Of a stretch of DNA of 64,000 nucleotides, positions 37,223-49,200 are shown one piece after another. Both the position numbers and the translations under genes were made by a program. Origin of the DNA: Liolophura sinensis (lineage: Eukaryota > Mollusca > Polyplacophora > Chitonida > Chitonidae); assembly GCF_032854445.1 (NCBI RefSeq), contig NC_088306.1, positions 20,245,764 to 20,309,763 of the forward strand. Reading direction: 5' to 3'. The notes beneath the pieces are model-generated. The model had not been told where the DNA came from. It saw only the letters and a list, made by a program, of their open reading frames with translations, and ran no database searches. The number at the start of each line of letters is the position of its first letter. Position 1 is the stretch's first letter.

Positions 37223-37465
37223 TGACTGACTGCGTGTATGACATTATCAGCAATTTACACTCTGTATTTATGTACCAGAATACATTTTACTTCAGGGTTC
37301 ACAGAAAAAATGCCAAATAGGACCTCAGTATGTGTAGCTGTTGGATCCGTTATAGAGTATATATTGATTCCCATGTATATATACTGATAGCACATAGCTA
37401 TTCAAGAATTTTTATCTGTGCATATTTGTACCTGTACCAATAACCAGTGATTTTTGTTGTTGTTG

Positions 37466-37626
37466 GATTGCCTCCTCTCCGGTCGTAAGTGGGTCCGTCA
37501 ACAACCAGCAGGGGGTCATGGGTTTCCCCCGGGCTCTGCACTGTTTCCTCCCACCATAATGCTTGCCACAGTCATATAAGTGAAGTATTCTCAAGTACGT
37601 CGTGAAACACCAATCAAATAAGTACA
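37466..37626 (+). mobile_element. SINE family A, 3' half
   Basis: Starts at CCTCCTCTCCGGTCGTAAGT and runs through GTCATGGGTTTCCCCCGGGC, CATAATGCTTGCCACAGTCA to CACCAATCAAATAAG. The tRNA-like head is absent. Confidence 0.85.
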
Positions 37627-40600
37627 AATTTGTTGGATAAAGAGTGTTTACTTATGACATATTTTTGAGACCTTTGTATTGCTTAGCTTAATAAAATCAC
37701 ACAATTGACATTTGCTTACACAGACAATGTTATCACTAAACTCAGATTATTAAAAGTTGAAGAATGAGTTAATTTTATTTCATCTCCGTTTTAATTTGTT
37801 GTGGGTTTAGACATTTGTTTAATTGATGTTTACAGTGTACTGTGCTGAATTTTAGGGCGGAATTTGCATTTACTGGGTATCTCAGTTTCCCGAGAATAAC
37901 TGAATAGTATTTTTTTGTATATTGTATAAATTGCTTATTTTAACATTTTAGATAACCTGGCATGCTGGGAATATTTTCTGTACAGGGCATTTCATCAGTA
38001 TATACTCATTTAGTTGGCATGTTTGGCATTTTGAAATTACATATACCTACTCCTAAAGTACCAGATGTTCTTTAATTCGCTCTCCAGGTTTGTGATTTAC
38101 ATTGATGCACAGAAGCGAATTGTCGTCCCTTGATCACACAATATTACAGTACCAAATGAGTAGTGTACATTAATGTCAAGAAGTGTGTTATCACATCTCC
38201 CCTAGGATACGTACTGTTGTTATTCTAATCAGTGTTTTATTACATGTACATCTACTTGAAGCATTATAATGTTGGAGTCAGTCAATGTAATAGACATGCA
38301 TTTAAAACTGAGCTCACAAAGGGAGATAATTAGCATCAAAAGTTGTTCATGTATTGTGCCAGGTACATGTACTTTGTTACAAATTGATGAGATTTTACTT
38401 TGACTTCAGGAAAAAAGACAAATTGAACCTCATGGAAAGTGTGTTTGATCTTAATTTTTATAGAATAATACCAGGCCTGTAAGTTAAAATGTAAAAAAAA
38501 AAAAAATTATATTGACTTTGCATTTAGAAATTTGTGAAATTATTGGTTATACACCATAAAATTGTTTCCATATACTAGTTGATATGTTAGCATTTCAAAT
38601 ACAATCAAGGTATTTTGTTAGTGCTAGTAGGATGGGAAATAAATACATTTCTCATATTTTTCATGAAGTTTGTTATGTAAGGTTACAGTTTTAATTTGTT
38701 GAAATTAGTGGATAGTAGTTCAGGTGTGATAAATTACAGAAATAAATGGACATTTTGTTATGTTAGCTGTCTTTGACACGTAAAAGTGGGATAGATCAAG
38801 CAAGTAAACCGGTTCCTATTTATTGTAATATCTTTTGATCATAGAATATTATGATGTAAGACTACATTGTTGTCGCCATGGTTACTTGTCAGTGTAACGT
38901 GAACCAGGAAAGCCTAGATGATTTATTGCCACGTCCGCGCTTCCACTTGCCAAAGAGTCCAAAATTTTCTAAACATTTTATATCTTATTAGATTATGATC
39001 TGCAAGTAGGCTGTATTTAAAGAGGTTCCCTTTAGTGTAGACTTGATAATTTAAATGGAGAAACGGAGAAGTGTAATATGGGAAAGGCTTAAGATGAACA
39101 CTGGGTATTGTCAGATACAAATGTCCTACTAAATACAGATTATCCATTAAGTTGACTGCACATCCATTTTTATTGGTGGCAACACCTGCATTATGGTGGC
39201 CACACCTCTTTATGGTGGCAACACCAGCATTATGGTGGCAACACCTGCATTATGGTTTGCAACACCTCCTTTTTGGTGGCAACACCTCCATTATGGTGGC
39301 CACTCTTCTACTATGGTGGCAACACCTCCATTATGGTGGTAGCTCATCCATTCCATTGGTGGAAACTGTCAAGACTGGTCTTTCTTCACAACATGAATTG
39401 CACTAAGGTAATTTATTATCCAAAGTTGTTCAATTCAGTTATTGACTTAAACAATTATTTATGTTATTATAAGCAGTGGTGTGGCCTGTATGGTTTGTAG
39501 GTAAGCGTGATTTACAACGAAGGACCATTTTATCACAGTTACATATAGCAGCTATTTTACTTTCGTGTAAAACAAACATTATTTAAATATACATATGGCA
39601 TGTGGGAAGAAATGTTTTTTTTTTTTTAATTTCGGGTGACAAAGTGAACAAAATTATGTGTCACTGTATGTGTGTATATATGTTTTTTTGTTTAGGATTA
39701 TGTATTTTGCTTTGAATGTCTTTTTTTATTTGTTAATATTATGTTTGTTTCTTTGTTAATATTATGTTTGTTTCCTTTGTTCTTTCATATTGGTTTGGGA
39801 AAGGATTCCTGCCTCACATATGTTAATGCACATGGACATTTTTGTGTTGCCTGTACAAGTACAGGCCTGCTGTAACGGATGAAACTGTCAAAGTTGTTTG
39901 CTGTTACGCTTTTTTTTTCTTTTTGTTAAGTCTTCCTACATTTTCCTTAGCCTTTTTATTATCAACATAGTTTTTAAATAACATTGTGTAGGTAAAGGAA
40001 ACAGAGCTGACATGATATTATAATCCCACAGAACAGTTCAAAATAAAATTTCAAAGGGGGATAACTTTGTGCCAGCCAGTATGTTAACTGCATACTCCCT
40101 AGCTCGCAGTGATATTCCAGTAGATTCTGAAGCTAGCAGGATATGGATAAAAATAGCTAGCTACCTTTGTATATACCAGAAAGCTAAACCTGACCTCAAA
40201 CCAGTTATATACAATATTACACTAAGTAGACACTTTTTTTAGGTGTATTTGAATTAAATTGAAGTTTGCAGGATTTCATATCTTAATATAACTTGCTCTT
40301 CTTAATTCACAATGTTTTAATAACATGTACGTAAGAAATGATTCAAAAATTGAAAAATAAATTATTTTTGAAATGGTAACTCCTACTTAGAAACTGTGGT
40401 CAGTATCTTACCTGGAATATTTTGTACTTTTTACTTCTTTTTTTTGGTGGAATGTGATGTAATTTCAGTCCCATTGATATTGCATCAAATAACGTATTAT
40501 AGCACATATTTTGTCAGGGTATTGTGAAGGAATTGTGTGCAAGAGTCCTACTGAGAATTGACAGTAAAATACCCAGATATTTTCTTGACCTTGATATTTA

Positions 40601-42034
40601 TTTCTTTGATTATGTTGTGAGGTCAGGCATTATTGGTTTGCATGTAACTACCTGATTGCATGCATTGAGAAGAGAAATTAGCTACATTTTGTTGGAAATT
40701 GCTAGTTAGATACTTACCAGATATACAAGTTAATACCAGACCAAGTTAATAGCAAGTTAATTACATTTATAATGGGCTTATGCAGTGTATCAATAGTTAG
40801 GTATTGTAATTATAGTTATAGTATTGTTATTAACAATATATATTGCAAAATAAGAAGAAGAAAGAAAGAAAAAACTCAAAATTGAACCTTGAGTGCAGTG
40901 TTTAAAGCATTTGTATATGAAGTGTTCGTGTGCTGTGTATATAATAATGGAGTTGATATTGAAACATATTCATGGCTGTTTTGATTATTCAACCATTTCT
41001 ATTGAAATATGTATAGGCCATAGACTCCAGGCAGCATGGTCTAATATATACAATGATTGACCTATTTCGAAACAGAATGTGACCACACTTTACATTGTTG
41101 TGATGAAAACTAATTACCTGTATCATTCCGGCATGGAAACTTAAGTAATGTATCAAAATCTACATTTTCTACACATTTGTAACTGCAGGCATATATGTCA
41201 TCTAAGGAAAAACAGAAAGACAAATTATGAGTCTTGTTTGCTGCTACATTTCAAAGCTGTACGTTACTATGTTGTTACCAGCGTTGCAAAAACAAATGTT
41301 TTGATGGTTGATAGCATTGCAAATGAATGCTGCTGACCTGGGTAGGATTTAGAGCAAGATTTACCCTTTTGCTGTCAGTAACTTACTTGTAGGGTTCAGT
41401 GTTTAAAGTCCTAGATCATCCATCACATCATTCACGTACTGTATGAACTGAAGGAGAATGTGCGTACCCCCTTTATACAGCGCATGCTCTGCTCTCTAAA
41501 TTTGTTTTACATCACCACCACCACTAACAAACTCTCCAGAAAAATTGTGAACATCACAAAGGTGACTGGCATCAGGGTAATAAGACAGGAAGTGATGTCC
41601 AGAAAACATAAACACTCACCCTTTGTGTCCTAATAACACTTTATATTCATGGATCCATTTTATCTGAAATATGCACAACACGATTCTAACCAACACCTGA
41701 GACAATTTTATTGACGAATGCTGATTAAATGGTTCTGTGCAGGGACACCAGTATTGAGGTTAAGCCTAAACAAACCTACGTGCATCGCTCAGACTCCAAA
41801 TGTGTAGTGGTGGCAGTGATGTAATGTGAGCCAAGAGAACGGAACATGCGCTGCGAGGAGTATGGAAAATATGGGTAACTGGTTAAAAAAAAATGCTGTT
41901 GTGTTGTCTATTTGACCTCTTCTGTGAACTTGATTAAACACTCAGTGTATATATAGGTGACCTTGTATTCTGTGTTCTTTTATTTGTTACACCGCCTGAG
42001 TTATATGTTTGTTACCTGAAATAAGAAGTGGGGA
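37627..42034. other. Intergenic stretch between ACSL and WDR73
   Basis: AT-rich (37.6-41.4 kb especially), with poly-A and poly-T runs and no ORF over about 85 codons. The only ORFs of note at 39.15-39.5 kb are read from the 20-bp repeat. It may include the distal ACSL 3' UTR. Confidence 0.45.
39172..39362. repeat. 20-bp minisatellite
   Basis: About nine copies of GGTGGCAACACCTCCATTAT, with GGTGGC recurring at 39175, 39195, 39214, 39234, 39275, 39295, 39315 and 39335. Variants include GGTTTGC and GGTGGCC. Since 20 is not divisible by three, the array rotates frames and the Trp-rich ORFs are artefacts. Confidence 0.9.
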
Positions 42035-42380
42035 GTATGCCTAAGGTCAAGTCGTTAGAGAGCTTGCCTTTCAATGGCAAGCACAGGAGGTGAGGGTTCA
42101 AACCTGACCTTGGATATGGGATTTGTAAATCCAATCCCTTGTTGTGAAGTATTGGTGTCAACAAGCAGTTGACGATTCTCGTGCAGCTGTTTGAGCAGTC
42201 TAATGTTCATTGACTATTTGTCTTCCAGCAGTATGATTTTCGTGTTTAAAGTTGCAAGTAATTGACAAAGTTCAGCGGTTTACCCCCTAGACTTGGTTTC
42301 CTCCACCCATAAAACTATTACCGCCATCAAAGTGAAAAATTTTGGAATAAGGCATTGAACAACAAGCAAATGCATAAACA
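42035..42380 (+). mobile_element. SINE family D with tRNA-like head
   Basis: GTCAAGTCGTTAGAGAGCTT, GCCTTTCAATGGCAAGCACA and GAGGGTTCAAACCTGACC form a tRNA-like head with a good box B (GGTTCAAACC). The 3' part, GGTTTCCTCCACCCATAAAA, CTATTACCGCCATCAAAGTG, GGCATTGAACAACAAGC, resembles the family A end (TTTCCTCCCACCATAATGCT) and recurs as fragments at 45.8, 50.8 and 62.0 kb. Confidence 0.65.
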
Positions 42381-43164
42381 GATAAATGAACTAGAAAGTG
42401 TGAATAAGAACTGGAGTCCACATCACTATCGTGCCGAATCTTGCCATGACTTGGATGGAAATGCCATTGCAGTGGATTAGTTCGAGATTCTTGACGGCAT
42501 GGATGAATTCAACTGCTGCTGGTTCTATCACCTGCAATCCTGTCTCTACCCTGTAAGCCTGGCATTATTGGCCGCAATTATTGGCACACTCACAGTGGGC
42601 AGTGGGACCTAACAGCTTTAAGTGTATGTTTCAGACACTGTTGTTACATGTATGTGATCAAAATAATTTTGGAAGCAAAAAGAATGACAAATCTTTTACA
42701 TAATTGTTTTTCTTGGGCGTCACTTGGTGACTTTAGTTTATCTCAGCATTGCGTGATGATAATTTGTTTTAACTGGGTGAGGTACATGCGATGGTGTTCT
42801 TAGCATGATATTTGAGTGAAGCAGCACTATAATCAGTCAACAGTATGTCATTTGGACTTTTTTACAAGAAAAAGCCATCAAGACATACAATATGTAGCTG
42901 AAGTAATATGCCCCTAGTAAGAGTAAAGCTGTGTTTATAAGCCTGTTTAAATGTTAAAATTTAAATTAAATCTAAATAAAAAAAATTCACATTGAAGAAG
43001 TTTTTATTTAATCCCATGTTGTCAATAAAACTGCAGTCCATTCCCATTAAACTGAGATATTCATATTTTAATATTTCAAACTGAACAAAAGAAAATTGTA
43101 TCACTGTAAGACACTGGCAGATTTGTCATAGGAAGCTTTCGTGGTGAATGGTGAATATTATCAA

Positions 43165-43213
43165 CCAATAGGTTAGCATCTTTTCTTGAATCGCGGGAAA
43201 ACAAAATGGCAGC
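43165..43213 (+). promoter_or_regulatory. Likely WDR73 core promoter elements
   Basis: Within 105 bases of the start codon lie a CCAAT box (43165-43169, in TCAACCAATAGG), an E2F-like TCGCGGGAAA (43191-43200) and a YY1-like AAAATGGCAGC (43203-43213). This combination is typical of housekeeping promoters and starts of short leaders. No TATA box is seen. The transcription start itself is not known. Confidence 0.45.
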
Positions 43214-43269
43214 GCCCTTGTGAGAACACATGAAACCTGAGCGACTCGAAAATTTGAATGATTAGGACC

Positions 43270-46200
43270 ATGGATGATGTCGAAGACGACTGGCTATTTG
43301 ATAGCATCAGAAGGTAAGCTTAACTGAACGTTGTCCATAAACGACTCCTATTCTCATTACATCATACAAGGCGCAGCATATTGACAGTGATTCACAACAA
43401 CAACAACGCTCTACTGTTTTTTTGCTGTAAACAATTGCATTGTCTTTCAGCTGCAAGTGCATTGTCTTCTTATTATAATAACATTGTCATGTAACAGCTA
43501 CTAGATTGCCTTACAAATGCAACTGCTTTATTGTAGTATTGTGACTTTATCAGTGTTTAATAGCAGTTGTGTTGTTTCGGCTTGACGAAAATTTACACGG
43601 GCCTCCTTGGCTCAGTTGGTTGGCGCGTAATGATCCAGGAGCCTCTCACCAATGCAGTGGCTGTGGTGAATTGGTGAATTATTGAGTGAGTGAGTGAGTG
43701 CTTGGGGTTTAACGTCGTACTCAACAATTTTTCAGTCATATGACGACGAAGGAATCATTAGGGTGCATGTACGTATAATGTGCCTCCTTGTTGCAGGACG
43801 GATTTCCACCGCTCTTTTATTTAGTGCTGCTTCACTGAGACGACTTACCGAAGGCAAGTAAGCCGCCCCGCCCGAGCCATTATACTGATACGGGTCAACC
43901 AGTCGTTGCACTATCCCCTTCATGCTGAACGACAAGCGAGGAAGTTACAACTTCCTCTTTTAAAGTCTTAGGTGTGACTCGATCAAGGATTGATCCTGGA
44001 TCTACCGGTCCCGAAGCGGACGCTCTACCAACTGTGCTATCCGGGCCGGTCGGTGAATTATTGAACCGATCACTTCAAACTCTGTGGCTGAGGTGGTTAG
44101 CATGTGAGCAAAGTGCAATGAGCCAGGAGCCTCTCACCATTGAGGTGGCTGTGAGTTCAAATCCATCTCATGCTGGCTTCCTCTCCGGTCGTACGTGGGA
44201 GGGTGTCCAGCAACCTGCGGATGGTCGTGGGTTTCTCCCGTGTTCCGCCCGGTTTCCTCCCACCATAATGCAGGTTGCCTTCATATAAGTGAAATATTCT
44301 TGAATACGACGTTAAACACCAATCAAATAAATTAAATAAATAGATAAATGAACAATATGTTTACATCTTTTAATTATTAGATTATACCCAATAGTTGTAA
44401 AGACTAGGTTGAACCTTTTGTTAGTAAATGAGCTCTTTCTCAGATGCTCAGTCATGTCAGTGTGAAAAGCTGATTGTTCAGTAAATTGACATCACTCTAC
44501 CAAGGTGATCGAAAGCAACCTCAACTTGAAAATCCCCGAATCCCTTTTTCTATAAATTTAATTTTTAACTGTCTTGTTTCAGGTATAAGGCACTGTTAAT
44601 GTTTGATCTACACAATGCTGCTACATCGTTAACATGGGTCAGTGATAAAAGTGAGTTATTCTGCATACATACACAATATGAAGTCACCATTGAAATTTTA
44701 GCCCATCAAGCAGTGCCGGTACTATTTTTCACAGGGAGTAAATGGGCAGCCACCAAGGGCTCTAAGTGTAAGCAAGAGCCCTTTTTAGTTGGACTCATAA
44801 AATGTACAGTATACGAGTGTGTACTTATTTCATTAGGTAGCAGAAATGATTTGGTGTTATCTGGTAGTTAATAGATAGGATTAAAGAAGGCAAATTTATT
44901 TATACATCAATGTAATAATGATAATTGAAAGATTGTTGTGGTTCCTTCGTTAGTTTTAAGTAAATTATCATCTTGGAATGTTCTGTTTTAAATATCACAC
45001 ATCCTAAAATTTGATTTGTTGGGTGATTTATCATTTAACCTTATGCATGGTTGACCCTTTTTCAGGTATATGTGCAAGTACTCAGGGAAAAGAGAAGTAT
45101 GAAGTATTGGAGCTCTCATTACCAGAAAAAATCCTGACAACTACAGAAACAGAGGTGATTAAATTTTGTCTTAATTTCTCTTTGTTTTCTTCATACCGTA
45201 GCCTCAGAATATGCCGCAGACTAGCTGCCTGTTTGTTTGTCTGTGTGTCCATTCATGGCTACATCTACCTGGATCTGTGTGTGTGCCTCTTCATTATACT
45301 CAGTGCAGTAGTTCTGTTAATGTTTATACATATTCATTAAAAAGATCTGTCCAATGAGCTGTCAAAACCTGTAAATCAGTAAATTGTCATTGGCCATCCC
45401 AAAGTCTAGAAACAACATTACAATTTGTCTGTGCAGAATATAATCATGTTTCTATTTCACCTGAGCATGATTTCTACAAAGCTAAGTGTTAAATATTGTT
45501 AGAACTAATTTTTTCTTGTTTCAAGGCTGTCTTATTCAAATTGTTTTTTGTTTTTTGTTTTTTTTTTATCCCAGGGGTTATGTAGTGAGAGAGATTTCCG
45601 CATGTTATCCGGAGGGTTTAGCACAGAAGCTGTGAATGAAGTAAAGCACATTCCAGATACAAGGTGTGTAAAGTACCTTTAGAATTATTCATTAAAGTAT
45701 TGTGAATGTGTCTTAGTAAAAGTCATTTTGAAGGTTGTGTAACCTGGAATTTATAGACTCTTCCTGCCCCACTATTTACTGGAGCCTGAGGGACAGTACG
45801 TTGTCAATGGCTATAGTAAAGCGCTCTTATGTTTGTTGAAGACAACTTGTCTTTGACGATTATGGCACTGATGTCTAACAAAGTTCATCAGTAACTTGCC
45901 AAAGATTAGTGGTTTAATCCATGCATTTTGGTTTCTTCCACTGATAAAACTGCCTTTGTGTAATTGAAAGTGTGGCATTGAACAATTATTCAATTAATAT
46001 GGCAACCGTCATATATGTCATACATGTATATATTCCATGTAACACACCCGTATATATTTTTTTCTTTTTTGCAGTCCAAAGACTTTAATACATGTACTAT
46101 AACTAATAAAAATGATTTTGTCTTTTATAGGTTAGTTGCAATGACAAAGAAGGAAACAAATGGTTTGTCAATATGGAGGTTAGGGGATTGTACTACAGGT

Positions 46201-49200
46201 GTGCCTTTGCTTAGTTTGACTTTCACAGTGTTTATCCAACAGATTGTGTCGTTTACTTAATGTTTTGATGATTACATGATTTAATACGTAGACAGGGTGT
46301 CATATACATGTATATTGATTGAGTGTATTGATGAATTATTGAACGGATCACTTCAAACTCCGTGGCTGAGGTGATTATCTTGTGTGCGAAGTGCAATGAG
46401 CCAGGAGCCTCTCACCATTGAGGTCGCTGTGAGTTCAAATCCAGCTAATGCTGACTTCCTCTCCGTCTTTACGTGGGAAGGTCTGCCAGCAACCTGCAGA
46501 TGGTCGCAGGTTTCCCCTCAGCTCTGCAAGGTTTCCTTCCACATAGCTGCCATCGTATAAGTAAAATGTTCTTGAGCATAAAATCCAATGAAATAAATAA
46601 ATAAACAAATTTTTGGAGTTTCCTTTTTAACATGTTTAATGAAATGTCAAAGTTATGTTTTGTATTCATATAGAAATGAAGATTGTTGTATAATAGTAAT
46701 GTGTTTTCATTTCAGACTTGATTGATGAATGTGAGAAAATTGAAAATGCCAACCACATCAGGTAAGATGAACAAACTATTATAGCTGTGTAACGGTTGGT
46801 TGGTGAGCAGAAATCAATTCCTTGTCACCCAGGATATACTAGTATACAGATAGGGGATGAAGGAGTGTATTGATTTCACGGTCTCTGTACATCATAGTAA
46901 AAATTGTATGCTTTCATGTGATGTACACAATTAAGTAAGATTGTCTGTGTTTTAGGCAGCAGACCGTGGCTCAAATTCTGCTTCACAACAACCGACCTTG
47001 TCTCCTCCGTTGCTTGAATCTAAGCATATGAGGATCGGTCAAGTACTTATTTGCGCTGTGGTATTGTAAACACCAATCACATGTTGATAAAGGTCACCAA
47101 TCAGTGAATAGATATAATATTGATAGCAACATCACAAATCAACCAGTTGATGGGTATAAGACCAAATAAATAAAGTCAGTATTGGCTGTAACACATACTT
47201 CTTTATTCTGATATAAATACTGAAGATCCAAGAGGATTTGTGATATTTCACAAATTCACTGATACACACACCTTTATACATAATGTGTTCTGGTGCATTT
47301 GGCTTGGTATTTAGCCTAGTGGAAGATGGCTCTCATTAACCTTACTCTCCATATCAAACTACGGTATTTTACCTACATAAAATATCCAACCATTCATTTA
47401 TTTACCACTCAGTACACTGGTATTCACTATGGAATGTATTAATTATTATGTAGTAAGATACTTACAGTTTCTTATCCTTTGTGTCATCTGCAAATACTTG
47501 GAAAGCTTCTCTATTTATACCCAGCACACTATTGACCATGTGACCATGTGACCTGGGGCCTCCGTGGCTTAGTCGGTTAGCGCGCTAGCGCAGCGTAATG
47601 ACCTAGGAGTCTCTCACCAATGCGGTCGCTGTGAGTTCAAGTCCAGCTCATGCTGGCTTCCTCTCCGGCCGTACGTGGGAAGGTCTGTCAGCAACCTGCG
47701 GATGGTTGTGGGTTTCTCCCAGGCTCTGCCCGGTTTCCTCAATCTTGAAACACCAATCAAATCAAATCAAATCAAACCATGTGACCTGAATTAACCAATC
47801 ACATTCAAGCTTTACCGATCAGCCAGATTTGGGGAAGTAATTTCCTAGACAAGAATGCAGAAAACTAAAACAACAAAAGTATGGTTAACAGGAGCTTTTG
47901 TGCTTAGGAGAGCATTTTTCTTGAAGTTTATAAGTCTTGAACAAGAAAAACTGACCTAAAACTCTTGAGGAATCAGACAGCCGGGGATATGGCTATGCCC
48001 GTTTTCATATCACCACTTTGTCAGTAGCTAGCATTATGGTGGAAGGAAACCAGACAAAATCTGGGGGAAACCCACGGCCATCCGCAGGTTGCTTGCAGAC
48101 CTTCCCACGTATATTGCACAGAATATGCATGGTGTCAAGCACTATAAAAGAGGTAATATGTCACATCAGGTCTCGAGGATCTTTTAAACTTGGCCTTGCG
48201 TTACCCTGGAGAATATACCACGTTTTGAACCAACTGAATATTTGGCACAGTCCAACACATAATCTGTACGCGTCCAACGAATCCATACAAAGATTTATAA
48301 AGTGAATTACGAGTAGTGTAATGTAATAAATATTACACAGTTATTACATTTAGCATTATTTCTTACAGTACACTGCACGTTCTGTGAAGAGATCAGGTCA
48401 GGTCTGGTGTCTGTATTCTGTGACTGTGATGTACCTGGTGTCTGTATATTGTGACTGTGTGATATACCTAGTGTTATTACTGTGACTGGGTGTCATGTCT
48501 GGTGTCATTATATTGTGACTGGGTGTCTTCAGCATAGTATTCCAGTAAGGCAGCTTATGTCAGTAAAAAAATCCAGGTTTTGGTGGTTAAAAGGTCTTCA
48601 AAATTGATTTCACATTGTCTGATTGATTTTATTTGCGGAAAATAAAACATATTGAATTTTTGTGTGCATTTAGAAGAGTCTTTTCTTGCGTTTTCAGCAA
48701 GTCTGCCACATTGGATTGTAGCTCTGACCAAGTTGTGTTTGGTTCGAGACTGAATGATATCTGCCTGGTGGACACATCAACCAATAAGGTTACAGGACAC
48801 AGTCAAAGTAAGTGGCTCTCTTAACATCATATGAAATACATCAACGACACACACAAAAAAAAAAAAACACCAAACACAACGATTACCAACCTTACTACAC
48901 AAGTACATTTGATCAAGGATGAGATCTTTGCCAAATGTCTGTGATGTTGACTTATTTTTTTTTTGTTTTTGGAGGGAAGGTTTTGTCTGAACCTACGATT
49001 ACTTTTTCATGTTAACATGCTTCATTACAGCACGGGCTCCAGTATATCCCAATTCTCCCCAAAGCTATGGGGTTTCACCAGTCCGGAGCATAGGCCAGCT
49101 TGTCCAGTGTATTGGTGAACTGTCGTTGTGGTATTCATTTCCACACACATTGTCTTGTTGTGTATGAATTTTATGCATGCTCACTCCTGGTTTATCATTG

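Larger units (their letters stand above)
35368..37465 (+). other. ACSL 3' UTR and downstream DNA
   Basis: Directly after the TAA stop. ACSL3/4 transcripts usually have long 3' UTRs. I see no canonical AATAAA close to the stop; the first clear ones are downstream near 37688 and 38641, so the UTR end is not fixed. A (TA)n run lies at 36759-36781, a repeat shared with 18.5 kb at 36980-37120, and a (GTCT)n-like run at 37167-37220. Confidence 0.5.

Noticed and set aside
39152-39500. Trp- and His-rich ORFs of 82-84 codons
   Set aside because: Read through the 20-bp minisatellite, whose unit length rotates frames.
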